Source: Pyrobaculum ferrireducens
Lineage (GTDB): Archaea > Thermoproteota > Thermoprotei > Thermoproteales > Thermoproteaceae
DNA: 64,000 nucleotides
Direction of reading: 5' to 3'
Assembly: GCF_000234805.1 (NCBI RefSeq)
Contig: NC_016645.1
Location: forward strand, 1,960,391-2,024,390
The translations under genes and the position numbers were made by a program. The notes under the pieces were generated by a model, which was not told the origin of the DNA, ran no database searches, and saw only the letters and a program-made list of their open reading frames with translations. This document shows, in pieces, positions 34,213-43,874 of this stretch; positions within the stretch are counted from its first letter, which is position 1; every line of letters starts with the position of its first letter.

Positions 34213-35291
34213 ATGTCAAAGGGGCGAATGGGAGGGCTTACCTCGTCCTTGAAGACGGCACTACTTTCGTAGGGAGGCCAATTGGGGCGGAGAGGGTAGC
34301 GGTGGGGGAGGTTGTCTTCACCACCGCCGTTGTGGGCTATCCGCAGGTGTTGACCGATCCGAGCTACAGGGGGCAGATACTTACATTCACGATGCCCTTG
34401 ATAGGTAACTACGGCGTCTCGGAGGACCAGATGGAGTCCGACGGGGTGAAGGTGGAGGGTGTTGTGCTGTTCGAGGCGACGTCGCCGAGCCACTACAAAT
34501 CCGTGATGTCGCTTGACGAGTGGCTAGCCGCCTCCGGCGTGCCCGGCGTGGCTCGGGTCGACACGAGGGCGCTGGTGCAGATTCTTAGAGAGCATGGTGT
34601 GATGATGGGGGCGGTGGGGCCCGAGGAGCCTGGGGTGTTGCTGGAGAAGTTGCGCAGATCGCCCCGCTACGACGAGGTGGTCTACGTCGACCAGGTATCT
34701 GTCAAAGAGCCTGTGGAGCTGGGGGACGGGAAGCTCTGCGTGGGTATTGTAGACTGCGGCGTGAAGAAGTCGATAGTGAGAGAGTTTTTGAAGAGGGGTG
34801 TAAAGGTGAGGCTTGTGCCGTGCCGCCGGCCCGAGGCGGCTTTCGACTGCGACGCGTTGTTTGTCAGCAACGGCCCCGGCAACCCCAAGCTACTGGACTT
34901 CCTATCTACAAAGATTGCGGAGTATGTAGAGTATAGAAAGCCCCTGATGGGCATATGCCTCGGCCACCAGGTGATTGCCATGGCCCTAGGCGCCAGGATA
35001 CACAAGCTGAAATTCGGCCACAGAGCCAGCAACAAGCCTGTACGCGACTTGTTATTCACCGGCGGGACCTACATAACCACCCACAACCACGGCTACGCCG
35101 TCGATCCAAGCGGCACCGAGCTGAAGGTGTGGGCTGTACAGCCAGACGACGGCACCGTGGAGGGCCTCTACCACGAGCGTCTCCCGGTGTTAACCACCCA
35201 GTGGCACCCCGAGGCCTCGCCGGGGCCTCACGACACGAGGTGGGTCTTCGACAAGTTCCTAAAGCTGGCGCACCGCCATGCCGGACGTTAG
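34213..35291 (+). CDS. carA: Carbamoyl-phosphate synthase small subunit, apparent 1-nt frameshift near the start
   Basis: Glutaminase subunit that feeds ammonia to CarB. Class I amidotransferase core: CLGHQ (GICLGHQVIAM) with the catalytic Cys, and QWHPE. The conserved N-terminus AYLVLEDGTTFVGRPI and the following GEVVFTTAVVGYP read in one frame from about 34236, but this frame has no ATG, GTG or TTG after TAG 34191. ATG 34213 (MSKG), correctly placed after the TATA box, is in another frame; one extra G in the run at 34221-34224 would join them. Otherwise an ATT start at 34209, or a short form from GTG 34302, must be used. 3' end overlaps carB by 14 nt. Confidence 0.9.
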
Positions 35292-38200
35292 GAAAATCCT
35301 AATAATAGGGTCCGGGGCTATAAAAGTCGCCGAGGCGGCGGAGTTTGACTACTCCGGCTCACAGGCGCTGAAGGCGTTCAGGGAGGAGGGCATAGAGACC
35401 GTGCTGGTGAACCCCAACATAGCCACGATTCAGACGTCTAAACTCCTCGCCGACAAGGTGTACTTCATCCCCATACAGAGGCAGCTTCTAACTGAGGTTA
35501 TAGAAAGGGAGAGGCCGGACGCCATCGCCTGCGGCTTCGGGGGCCAGACTGCGCTGTCTGCATGCGTCGAGCTGGAGGAGGCCGGGGTGCTGGATAAGTA
35601 CGGGGTTAGGGTGGTGGGGACGCCGGTGCGCGGCATAAAGAGAGCCCTGTCGAGAGATCTATTTCAGAAGGCCATGAAGGAGGCGGGGATACCCGTGCCT
35701 CCAAGTAGCCCAGCCAAGTCGCCGGAGGAGGCGCTTGAAATCGCCAGGGGACTTGGGTACCCCGTGGTTGTTAGGGTCAGCTTCAACCTGGGCGGCGCCG
35801 GGGCCTTCGTGGCCCGTAGCGAGGAGGTGCTGAAGGCCAGGATCTACAAGGCGTTTGCGCAGTCGGCGATTGGGGAGGTCCTTGTGGAGAAGTACCTCGA
35901 GGGCTGGAAGGAGGTGGAGTTCGAGGTGGTTAGGGACTCCTACAACAACGTGGCGGCGGTTGTGTGTATGGAAAACGTCGACCCCATGGGGATCCACACA
36001 GGAGACTCCATTGTGATCGCGCCGTGTCTAACCCTCACGGACGAGGAGTACCAAACGGCGCGCAACATCTCCATAGGGGTTGCCAGGGCTATTGAGCTGG
36101 TGGGGGAGGGGAATGTCCAGGTGGCTGTGAACTACGCGGGGCCTGAGCAGTACGCCATAGAGACAAATCCACGTATGTCGCGCTCGAGCGCCCTCGCCTC
36201 CAAGGCCTCTGGATACCCCCTGGCCTACATAGCGGCGAAGCTGGCCCTGGGCTACCGCCTGGACGAGGTGTTGAACCAGGTGACGAGGCGCACCGTCGCG
36301 TCCTTCGAGCCGTCCCTTGACTACATCGTAGTGAAGCACCCCAGGTGGGAGGCCGAGCGGTTCGGCATCACAGAGGGGCTCGGCCCAGAGATGATGTCCA
36401 TAGGCGAGGCGATGGGGGTGGGTAGGACGCTGGAGGAGGCGTGGCAGAAGGCCGTGAGGATGATAGACATCGGGGAGCCCGGGCTGGTGGGCGGGAGGAT
36501 GTTCCGCAACCTTACGCTGGGGGAGTCGCTGAAGTGTTTAGAGGAGTACAGGCCGTACTGGCCCATCTGCGCCGCCAAGGCGCTGTACCTCGGCGCCTCA
36601 GTCGACGAGATCTACAAGATAAACAAGGTAGACAGATTTTTCTTAAGGGCTATTTGGCGGATTGTAGACGTCTACAAGAAGCTGGAGGCCGGGGCGCTCG
36701 ACTTGGAGGAGGCCAAGGTGCTCGGCTTCTCGGATGAGCAGATCGCCGGGGCTTTGGGGAAGTCTGTGGAGGAGGTGAGGAGGGCTAGGAGGAGGCCTGT
36801 GGTTAAGAAAATCGACACGCTGGCCGGGGAGTGGCCAGCCGATACCAACTACCTATATCTCACATACGGCGGCCAGTACGACGACAAGACGCCGCCGGTG
36901 GATTATTTGGTAGTTGGTGCCGGCGTGTTTAGAATAGGCGTAAGTGTAGAGTTCGACTGGTCCACCGTCATGCTGGCTACCGAGCTTAGGAATAGGGGGT
37001 ACCGGGTGGCCATTCTGAACTACAACCCCGAGACCGTGTCCACCGACTGGGATATTGTAGATAAGCTCTACTTCGACGAGATTTCCGCCGAGCGCATACT
37101 CGACATAGTAGAGAAGGAAGGCGGGGGGGTGACGGTGGTGCTGTACGCAGGCGGCCAAATAGGGCAGAGGCTGTACGTCCCGCTGGAGCGGGCTGGGGTG
37201 AGGATTGGGGGAACGCGCTCCAGGTCTATCGACATCGCTGAGGATAGGAGTAAGTTCTCTAAGCTGTTGGATAGGCTCGGCATAAGACAGCCGCCGTGGG
37301 TACACGCCTCAAGCATCGACGAGGCGCTTAAGCTAGCTGAAGACCTGGGCTACCCCGTGTTGGTGAGGCCTAGCTACGTCCTCGGGGGGACCTACATGGC
37401 GGTTGCGCACAGCGGGGAGGAGCTACGCGGCTTTCTCGAAAAGGCGGCGAGAGTAAGCGGGGAGTACCCAGTGGTTATCTCCAAGTTCATGCCCAGGGGG
37501 GTGGAGGCCGAGGTGGACGCCGTCTCCGACGGGGTGCGGCTCGTGGCGACGCCGATTGAACACATAGAGCCCCCCGGGGTGCACTCCGGCGACTCGACGA
37601 TGGTCCTGCCGCCGAGGAGGCTGGGCGACGCCGCCGTGAGGAAGATGGTGGACGTGGTCCACACGTTGGCGAGGGAGCTGGAGGTCAAGGGGCCGCTCAA
37701 CGTACAGTTCCTCGTCCAAGACGACGTATACGTCATCGAGGCGAATCTCCGGGTGAGCCGCTCCATGCCGTTTGTGAGCAAGGCAACCGGGGTTAACTAC
37801 ATGTCGCTGGTCGCCGACGTCTTGACCCGGGGCGCGCTGGCGGTTGACGAGGAGAGGGTGGTGCTCAAGCCGTCGAAGTGGTGGGTCAAGTCTCCCCAGT
37901 TTTCCTGGGCTAGGCTCAGGAGCGCGTACCCCAGGCTGGGGCCCGTCATGTACAGCACGGGGGAGGTGGCGTCGAACGGGGCTGTGTACGAGGAGGCTCT
38001 GCTGAAAAGCTGGCTCTCCGCCACCCCCAACAAGGTGCCGGCCAGGAGAGCTTTGGTGTACACCTACGACCCGCGGCACGGCGAGCTCATCAAACAAGCC
38101 GCGGAGCTCCTCTCCGGGCGGCTTGAGGTGTATACGCCCGAGCAGCTGGGCGACAAGCTCCTCGATATGTTGAAGTGGCGCGAGGTGGACATCGTAATGA

Positions 38201-38355
38201 CCGCGGGGGACACCCCGCAGAGAGACTTCCACATCAGGAGGACCGCCGCCGACACCAACACGCCGCTGGTCCTCGACTCGACGCTGGCCGTGGAGCTTGC
38301 CAAGGCCTTTGGGTGGTATTACAAAAACGGGAGGCTTGAGGTGTCGCCGTGGTGA
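35278..38355 (+). CDS. carB: Carbamoyl-phosphate synthase large subunit
   Basis: 1025 aa, with the two ATP-grasp halves: residues 1-400 (carboxy-phosphate half; KILIIGSGAIKVAEAAEFDYSG) and about 540-900 (carbamate half; VVGAGVFRIGVSVEFDW), plus the C-terminal MGS-type allosteric domain. It makes carbamoyl phosphate from bicarbonate, ammonia and two ATP, for pyrimidines and arginine. The second half opens with a glycine-rich VGAGVFRIG, an unusual form of the common SGPIRIGQG type. Overlaps carA and the next gene. Confidence 0.96.
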   Translation: MPDVRKILIIGSGAIKVAEAAEFDYSGSQALKAFREEGIETVLVNPNIATIQTSKLLADKVYFIPIQRQLLTEVIERERPDAIACGFGGQTALSACVELEEAGVLDKYGVRVVGTPVRGIKRALSRDLFQKAMKEAGIPVPPSSPAKSPEEALEIARGLGYPVVVRVSFNLGGAGAFVARSEEVLKARIYKAFAQSAIGEVLVEKYLEGWKEVEFEVVRDSYNNVAAVVCMENVDPMGIHTGDSIVIAPCLTLTDEEYQTARNISIGVARAIELVGEGNVQVAVNYAGPEQYAIETNPRMSRSSALASKASGYPLAYIAAKLALGYRLDEVLNQVTRRTVASFEPSLDYIVVKHPRWEAERFGITEGLGPEMMSIGEAMGVGRTLEEAWQKAVRMIDIGEPGLVGGRMFRNLTLGESLKCLEEYRPYWPICAAKALYLGASVDEIYKINKVDRFFLRAIWRIVDVYKKLEAGALDLEEAKVLGFSDEQIAGALGKSVEEVRRARRRPVVKKIDTLAGEWPADTNYLYLTYGGQYDDKTPPVDYLVVGAGVFRIGVSVEFDWSTVMLATELRNRGYRVAILNYNPETVSTDWDIVDKLYFDEISAERILDIVEKEGGGVTVVLYAGGQIGQRLYVPLERAGVRIGGTRSRSIDIAEDRSKFSKLLDRLGIRQPPWVHASSIDEALKLAEDLGYPVLVRPSYVLGGTYMAVAHSGEELRGFLEKAARVSGEYPVVISKFMPRGVEAEVDAVSDGVRLVATPIEHIEPPGVHSGDSTMVLPPRRLGDAAVRKMVDVVHTLARELEVKGPLNVQFLVQDDVYVIEANLRVSRSMPFVSKATGVNYMSLVADVLTRGALAVDEERVVLKPSKWWVKSPQFSWARLRSAYPRLGPVMYSTGEVASNGAVYEEALLKSWLSATPNKVPARRALVYTYDPRHGELIKQAAELLSGRLEVYTPEQLGDKLLDMLKWREVDIVMTAGDTPQRDFHIRRTAADTNTPLVLDSTLAVELAKAFGWYYKNGRLEVSPW

Positions 38356-39143
38356 CGCTGGTATACGACGTGGTCAGGGAAGAGGAGAAGGCTTTGATAA
38401 AAACCGCGGAGAGGCTCGGCGTAGTTTTAAAAACGGTGAAGATAGGGGAGGTGCTGGACGTGGAGGGGTGGGAGCCCGACGTCTACCTAATAAGGACCCT
38501 GAGCCACAACAAGGGCATCGTGGCGGCCGCGGTGGTCGAGGGCAACGGGGGGCTAGCCGTCAACTCCTCCAGCGCCATAGCCGTGAGCTGGAACAAGGCA
38601 GTTACCCTGGCGAGGCTAAGGGCCTGCGGGCTCCCGGTGCCCAGGACCAAGGTGCTCTTCGGCGAAGCCGAGGTGGAGGTGGGAGAAAGAGCTATTGTGA
38701 AGACCGCCAGCGGCAGCTGGGGGCGCAAGGTGGCGCTGGTCACCGCGCCCGAGGAGGTGAGGCTCTTGATGAGATCCGCGGAGAACGAGGTGTTTCTACT
38801 ACAGGAGATGATAGGCACTGGGGAGGACATAAGAGTCTTCGTAATCGGGGAAAGGGCAGTCGCGGCCATGAGGAGGATACCCCCCAGAGGCGACTGGAGA
38901 AGCAACGCCGCACGGGGCGGCCGGACAGAGCCCCAGCAGATAGACGGCGAGTTGGAAGACCTCGCTGTGAAGGCGGCGAGATCTGTGGGGGCTTTCTACG
39001 CCGGCGTGGACATACTCATAGGAGACAGGCTGTACGTCAACGAGGTCAACGGAATACCGGAGTTCAAGGCACTCATGAAAACCACAGGAGTAGACGTGGC
39101 CAAGCACCTCATAGAGGCCCTAGTAGAGCTTAGAAAAACGTGA
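38349..39143 (+). CDS. RimK-type ATP-grasp ligase (LysX/ArgX-like)
   Basis: 264 aa. ATP-grasp core: VKTASGSWGRKVALV, QEMIGTGEDIRVFVIG and the metal-binding DILIGDRLYVNEVNGIPEFKAL. NxxxSSxAIxxSxNK and EVNGIPEF fit LysX/ArgX, which attach glutamate or 2-aminoadipate to the carrier protein LysW in arginine/lysine synthesis. LysW was not found in the window. Coupled to carB by 7-nt overlap, which suits a role in arginine synthesis. Also called RimK-like; substrate not proven. Confidence 0.8.
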   Translation: MVTLVYDVVREEEKALIKTAERLGVVLKTVKIGEVLDVEGWEPDVYLIRTLSHNKGIVAAAVVEGNGGLAVNSSSAIAVSWNKAVTLARLRACGLPVPRTKVLFGEAEVEVGERAIVKTASGSWGRKVALVTAPEEVRLLMRSAENEVFLLQEMIGTGEDIRVFVIGERAVAAMRRIPPRGDWRSNAARGGRTEPQQIDGELEDLAVKAARSVGAFYAGVDILIGDRLYVNEVNGIPEFKALMKTTGVDVAKHLIEALVELRKT

Positions 39144-40107
39144 ACAACTTATCCTCGACGTAGGGCCTTGTGTAGATCTTCCCGCCGATTCTGACCAGGT
39201 AGCCGCTCGGCGGCTTCACCTCGCCGATCACGGCGTGCGGCACGCCCAGCGCCTCCAGCCTCTCCACAGCCTCGTCCAGCCTCCCGCGGGGCACCGTGGC
39301 AAGGAGTACACCCGAGCTCAGAGTCTCGAGGGGATCTATGCCGAAGGCTCCGCACAGCGCCTCCACCTCCCTGTAGACGACGACCTTTCCCCTATCCACG
39401 TCTATTGACACTCCCGACGCGTAGGCGATTTCCGCCAGCCCGTTGGCCAGACCCCCCTCCGTGGGGTCGTGCATAGATGTGGCCAGGTCGGCCAAGGCAA
39501 GGGCCTCCCTCGCCACAGACACCTCCAAAGCCAGCCTCTCTGCCCTCGCCACCGCCTCCGGCTTCACCCCCCTCCTGAGAGCCTCCTCTCTGAAGTCCGT
39601 CGCGAGGATAGAGGCGGCCTCCTGCCCCGCGGATTTTGTCATAATGACTACGTCGCCAGGTCGGGCGCCCCCCGTGGATACATACCTATCGCCGACGCCC
39701 ATCGCCGTGGCCACCGCCATCGGCCTGGTGACAGCCGTAGTCACCTCCGTGTGGCCGCCCACCACCATAACCCCCAGCCTCCCCGCCGCCTCGTCTATCT
39801 GCCTAGTAATCATGTCGAGGACAGAATCGTCCGCGCCCGGCGGCAGAAACAGCGCCGTGGAGAGCCACATCGGCTCCACCCCCCTCACCGCTATGTCGTT
39901 TGTGGGGATGTACACCGCGAGGTAGCCCAGTAGCTTCACCGAGCCCGATATGGGGTCTGTGTGGACTGCCAGGTACCTCCCGCCTACGTCTATAACCGCC
40001 GCGTCTTCCCCCACCGCGGGTCCCACAAGCACCTCGCGCCTAGCCACCCCCCTCCTGGCGATCACAAGACGCTGGAGCAGGTCGGGCGGTAGCTTCCCAA
40101 TCTTCAT
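39130..40107 (-). CDS. AIR-synthase-related (PurM-fold) protein
   Basis: 325 aa. PurM/HypE/ThiL/SelD superfamily: GPAVGEDAAVIDVGG (nucleotide loop), HTDPISGSV, and VVGGHTEVTT, with the C-terminal HDPTEGGLANGLAEIA, the most diagnostic stretch (as in HypE and relatives). Annotated generally as AIR synthase-related; it probably phosphorylates or dehydrates an unknown carbonyl substrate with ATP. Other HypE-type genes were not seen nearby. ATG 40107 (not TTG 40116) fits the AT box CATTTAACATA. Confidence 0.85.
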   Translation of the reverse strand: MKIGKLPPDLLQRLVIARRGVARREVLVGPAVGEDAAVIDVGGRYLAVHTDPISGSVKLLGYLAVYIPTNDIAVRGVEPMWLSTALFLPPGADDSVLDMITRQIDEAAGRLGVMVVGGHTEVTTAVTRPMAVATAMGVGDRYVSTGGARPGDVVIMTKSAGQEAASILATDFREEALRRGVKPEAVARAERLALEVSVAREALALADLATSMHDPTEGGLANGLAEIAYASGVSIDVDRGKVVVYREVEALCGAFGIDPLETLSSGVLLATVPRGRLDEAVERLEALGVPHAVIGEVKPPSGYLVRIGGKIYTRPYVEDKLFTFF

Positions 40108-40131
40108 AAACGTCAAATTTCCCTATGTTAA

Positions 40132-41010
40132 ATGGTTGACCTAAGCGGCACCTGGATAAAAAACAGCGACGTGGATGTGGTGAGGCTGGTACACGAAACC
40201 GTGGTGAGGGAATTCGGCAAGAGGGCTCTGCAGTATACAGACACCGCGGGGGCGCCCGAGCCCAGGGAGGAGCTGAGGAGAATCCTAGCCGTGAAGGGCT
40301 TTACGAAACATGAGGTATACTTCACCACAAGCATAGCCGACAGCATCAGGATAGTCGCAGAAATCCACCTAGACCGAGGGGAGTGCATACAGCCGGAGGA
40401 CCCCACCCAGAGGGAGGTAATAAGCTATGCCAGGTGCGGAAGGCCTAAGGCCGTGTATATACAGCCCCACTGGAGGAACCCCGACGGGTATATATACAGC
40501 GCCGGCGAGCTGGAGGCGGCGTCTCGCTCGGCGCCTCTAACCATTTACGACCTGACCTACGGCCTACTCGCCGGCGAGGTGCCGTACATACCGGAGAACG
40601 TCGTCGTCGTCGGCTCGCTCGACGTGCTCTTCCCCGGCCTCCACCTGGCGTACGTCGCGGTCCCGCCAAGCCTCTCCGACTACTACCTAAACGTCTTGGA
40701 GGCGTCGTATCTACACCCGCCGACGTATATGCAGTACCTGTTTTACGCCGCAGTGAAGTCCGGCGCTGTCTACGCCGTGTTTAACTCCCTGGCGAGGCGC
40801 CGCGATCTGGTGAGGCAATACCTAGGCGTGGAGGCCACGCCGTATTTCGCGTGGCTGAGGCCTAGGGATAAGACAATTTTTTTAAAACACGGCGCCCTAG
40901 ACGGCAGTGCCTTCTCCTGGAGAGGCCGCTTCGGGGAATACGTCAGGCTGGGCCTCACTAGTGCGACCGAGGAGGAGCTCGCCGACTTCCTATCCAAGAT
41001 ACCTCTCTAA
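40132..41010 (+). CDS. Fold-type I aminotransferase homologue lacking the PLP lysine
   Basis: 292 aa. It aligns with class I/MocR-type aminotransferases: [11 protein letters not shown] in place of [16 protein letters not shown] for the Asp/Tyr that bind PLP, and [13 protein letters not shown] for the carboxylate arginine. Where SFSKTLAPGLRLGY is expected it has [14 protein letters not shown], so the Schiff-base lysine is absent and the block is one residue shorter. It therefore cannot be a normal transaminase; it could be a regulator, a binding protein or an enzyme with another chemistry. ATG 40132. Confidence 0.75.
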   Translation: MVDLSGTWIKNSDVDVVRLVHETVVREFGKRALQYTDTAGAPEPREELRRILAVKGFTKHEVYFTTSIADSIRIVAEIHLDRGECIQPEDPTQREVISYARCGRPKAVYIQPHWRNPDGYIYSAGELEAASRSAPLTIYDLTYGLLAGEVPYIPENVVVVGSLDVLFPGLHLAYVAVPPSLSDYYLNVLEASYLHPPTYMQYLFYAAVKSGAVYAVFNSLARRRDLVRQYLGVEATPYFAWLRPRDKTIFLKHGALDGSAFSWRGRFGEYVRLGLTSATEEELADFLSKIPL

Positions 41011-41020
41011 AAACTTCAAG

Positions 41021-41608
41021 GTGGTGGCCATAGCCGAGAGCTTCAGACTTGAAGACGGCGAGTCGGTGTACGTCGGCGTAAGGGCCCGGCGCGACGGCGT
41101 GGTGGAGGACGTGGCGTTCGCAAAGGCCAAGCTTGGGGGTAGAGACGGCACAGAAGCCGCCGCCAGGATACTCGGCGCCGTCCTTAGAAGAGACGTCAGC
41201 CTCGTAATGCTCGACGGGTGCATAGTGTCCTTCTACAACTGGATAGACGGGGAGGCGCTGTACACCAGTTTTCAAAAGCCCGTGGCGTGCTACGTCTTCG
41301 AAGAGCCCGGGGGCCACGTCGAGGAGGCAGTCAAGAAGCTCTTCCCAGACTGGGAGGAAAGGCTAGAAGCCATAAGGAGGCTGGGCCCACCCACGCTCTA
41401 CTACACTAGAGACGGTTTCAAGATTTACGTAAGATCCTGGGGCATCGACCCCATAGACGCGGGCAAGGCGGCGGAGGCCTGTATGAAATTCGGCAAGATG
41501 CCGGAGCCTCTGCGCATAGCTAAGATAATCGCCAGCGGGGCTAGGCAATTTTTAAAAACCCTCCGCGCCGCGGGGTATCAATGGTCACCAGGAGGCAGCT
41601 CCTCATAG
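41021..41608 (+). CDS. DUF99 (UPF0215) family protein
   Basis: 195 aa. The start [19 protein letters not shown] with [12 protein letters not shown], then [19 protein letters not shown] and [10 protein letters not shown], follows the DUF99 pattern. Distantly related to endonuclease V; catalytic activity not known. GTG 41021 is the first in-frame start after the stop of the preceding gene (10-nt gap), though the very N-terminus looks a few residues short. The gene end overlaps the start of the substrate-binding protein by 28 nt. Confidence 0.82.
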   Translation: MVAIAESFRLEDGESVYVGVRARRDGVVEDVAFAKAKLGGRDGTEAAARILGAVLRRDVSLVMLDGCIVSFYNWIDGEALYTSFQKPVACYVFEEPGGHVEEAVKKLFPDWEERLEAIRRLGPPTLYYTRDGFKIYVRSWGIDPIDAGKAAEACMKFGKMPEPLRIAKIIASGARQFLKTLRAAGYQWSPGGSSS

Positions 41609-42768
41609 CCGCCGGCGCCGCCGCAGTCCTAGCCGCCGTGGGGGGCGGGCTCCTACTTACGAGAAAGCCAGCAGAGGCGCAGGGGACGGCAACCACCACC
41701 TCAGCCACGCCCACCTCAACCACCACCACGACGGCAACCACCCCCACCCCCAAGCGCGGCGGGGAACTCGCCGTCTACAACTACTCGTACTATATCGACA
41801 AGGATCTGCTCCCCGAGTTTGAAAAGGAGTACGGCATAAAGGTGGTGTACCAGGAGTTTGAAAGCGGCGAGGAGGCCTACGCCGCCCTGCTGAGGGGAGG
41901 CGGGGGTTACGACCTGGTGGTCCTCCCAGACACCTATCTCAAGGAGATGATAAAGGGGGGGTACGTAAGGAAGATAGATCACAACAAGCTGACTAACCTA
42001 GGCAACGTAGATCCTGCATTTTTTGAAAATCCGAACGACCCCGGTCTGCAGTACTCGGTTCCCTACGCCTTCGGCACGACGGGCTTCGCCGTGAACTACT
42101 ACGCGATGAAGGCCGACGTCGGTAGGTTAGAGAAGTGGGGGGACTTGTTCGACGCGGCGATCCTGGAAAAAATTGGGAATAGGGTAGCCATGCTGGAGGA
42201 GTTTATCGAGCCTGTAATGGCCGCCAAATACGCCCTGGGCATAGATCCAGACGACTGGAGCGAGGGCGCCGTGAACAAGGTAATTGACTTGTTAAAGAAG
42301 CAGAAGCCCTACATAAGGGGGTACCTGGGCATCAGCCAGATCGTGCCAGCGCTGGCCGCAGGAGAGCTCTGGGTATCCCAGATCTGGTCCGGCGACGCCG
42401 CCACCGCGAGAGACGAGTTTACCAAAACCGCCGGCCAGGCAAACGCCGACAAGTTTGAATACGTCCTCCCCAAGCCGAAGACCCACAGATGGGTCGACTT
42501 CATGGTGATCCCGCGCGACGCCAAGAATGTCGAAGCCGCGTACCTCTTCATAGACTTCCTGCTCCGGCCGGAGAACTCCGCCCGCATCGTGAAGGCGTCT
42601 AACTACCCCACCGCCTTAAAGAGGCAGTTGCTGGCGAAGTACCTGGATCCAGACATTCTCAACGACCCGACTGTGTTTCCGCCGGAGTCCGCGCAGTTAA
42701 TACATTTGAACTACACCGAGGAGATGATTAAGGCGGTGGAGAAGATCAGCTACGCGGTGAAGGGTTGA
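41581..42768 (+). CDS. ABC-transporter substrate-binding protein, polyamine (PotD)-like
   Basis: 395 aa. N-terminal RR-containing signal ([20 protein letters not shown]), possibly Tat-type, then a Thr/Pro-rich linker ([19 protein letters not shown]) typical of archaeal anchored binding proteins. The mature part has [36 protein letters not shown] and [17 protein letters not shown], typical of spermidine/putrescine binders. No permease or ATPase genes follow; they are elsewhere. ATG 41581 follows AATTTTTAAAAA at the leaderless distance. The 3' end overlaps the HAD gene. Confidence 0.82.
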   Translation: MVTRRQLLIAAGAAAVLAAVGGGLLLTRKPAEAQGTATTTSATPTSTTTTTATTPTPKRGGELAVYNYSYYIDKDLLPEFEKEYGIKVVYQEFESGEEAYAALLRGGGGYDLVVLPDTYLKEMIKGGYVRKIDHNKLTNLGNVDPAFFENPNDPGLQYSVPYAFGTTGFAVNYYAMKADVGRLEKWGDLFDAAILEKIGNRVAMLEEFIEPVMAAKYALGIDPDDWSEGAVNKVIDLLKKQKPYIRGYLGISQIVPALAAGELWVSQIWSGDAATARDEFTKTAGQANADKFEYVLPKPKTHRWVDFMVIPRDAKNVEAAYLFIDFLLRPENSARIVKASNYPTALKRQLLAKYLDPDILNDPTVFPPESAQLIHLNYTEEMIKAVEKISYAVKG

Positions 42769-43240
42769 GCAACTGGATTATCTCCAGGAAGCATTTAACG
42801 TCTCTGCCGAAGTGGATGAAGCGCACTGGGCCGATGTTTTCCCAGATTTCTTGGATGTGTATATCTCTGTCGTCTATATAGACGACGTCCCGAGGGTCTA
42901 TGTCGAGTCCCCTCTCTGCCTTGATCTGCCTTAGTAGTTTGTAGAGCATCTTGTCTTTACGGGGGTGCGGCTCTATTGCTAGGTAGTGGAAGTACTTGTC
43001 TATTTCGAAGGCCCTCAGCGCTTGGTACGCCACGTCGAAGTCGTTCCATGACAAGGTGGTGAGGATGTGACCGTCCTCCACAGCCCACTTTAAGAAGTCG
43101 GGGAGGTGCGGCCTCAGAGCCACCTCCACCCCTCTGCTGTCTTGTATCTTCAGCGGGGAGACCCGTCTAAATGGGGGGTAGAGCGAGGAGATGTCTAGAT
43201 GATCCCACGCCGTGCCGTCTAGATCCAACGCAATTAGCAC
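42746..43240 (-). CDS. HAD-family phosphatase (MDP-1-like)
   Basis: 164 aa. Motif I is ALDLDGT (nucleophile Asp), motif III is KDKMLYKL, motif IV VYIDDRDIH. Small cap-less HAD enzyme resembling magnesium-dependent phosphatase-1. GTG 43240 is about 24 nt from CTTTATAAAC (complement of 43259-43268). Since all histidine genes but the histidinol-phosphate phosphatase are found between 46 and 61 kb, this is a candidate for that step; no direct evidence. Confidence 0.8.
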   Translation of the reverse strand: MLIALDLDGTAWDHLDISSLYPPFRRVSPLKIQDSRGVEVALRPHLPDFLKWAVEDGHILTTLSWNDFDVAYQALRAFEIDKYFHYLAIEPHPRKDKMLYKLLRQIKAERGLDIDPRDVVYIDDRDIHIQEIWENIGPVRFIHFGRDVKCFLEIIQLLNPSPRS

Positions 43241-43352
43241 AGCATAAGCTTGGCGTAGTTTATAAAGTGTTATGGGTGTGCGAAGGCGTCCACGGAGATG
43301 CGCGGGGGGTGTGGGGTGGGTGGCTGGTTTTAAATAGTGTGTATGTTTCTAC

Positions 43353-43874
43353 ATGGCTCACGAGCACCACAGATCGCAGGGGCCTCGTGTGGCTAGGTTC
43401 TACATCGTGACTGTTAGCACGTCTAGGTTTAGGGAGAGGTCCGCAGGGGGGTCTCCGGGGGATGAGTCTGGCGACTTGGCGGAGGCCATGGCTAGGGAGG
43501 CTGGGCATGTCGTGGTGGGGCGCGACTTGCTCCCCGACGACCTGCACGCCATTAGGCGGAAGGTGTTTGAGCTTGTCCAGAGGGACGACGTCGACGTGAT
43601 TATATTCACCGGGGGGACCGGGCTTACGAAGACTGACGTCACTATTGAGGCGGTGAGACCGCTGTTTGAGAAGGAGATTGAGGGGTTCGGCGACGTGTTT
43701 AGATACTACAGTATTCAGGAGGTGGGAACCGCGGCGTTTTTAACGAGGTCCACCGCCGGTGTTATAAGCGGCAAGGCCGTGTTTCTACTGCCGGGATCTC
43801 CCAACTCTGTGAGGACTGGCATGCGGATAATCCTCGCCGAGGTCCCCCACGTGCTTTACCTCATTCGGCAATGA
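43353..43874 (+). CDS. moaB: Molybdenum cofactor protein MoaB
   Basis: 173 aa. Adenylyltransferase fold: FYIVTVSTSRFRE at the start, IIFTGGTGLTKTDVT (molybdopterin-binding GGTG loop), and AVFLLPGSPNSVRTGM. MoaB/Mog-type proteins activate molybdopterin by adenylation; in hyperthermophiles the tungsten cofactor is often served. ATG 43353 follows TTTTAAATAG by about 24 nt. Overlaps the next gene by 4 nt (ATGA). Confidence 0.93.
   Translation: MAHEHHRSQGPRVARFYIVTVSTSRFRERSAGGSPGDESGDLAEAMAREAGHVVVGRDLLPDDLHAIRRKVFELVQRDDVDVIIFTGGTGLTKTDVTIEAVRPLFEKEIEGFGDVFRYYSIQEVGTAAFLTRSTAGVISGKAVFLLPGSPNSVRTGMRIILAEVPHVLYLIRQ

Noticed and set aside
38297-39133. 278-residue forward frame
   Set aside because: Gly/Arg-rich shadow of the LysX/ArgX-type gene in another frame.
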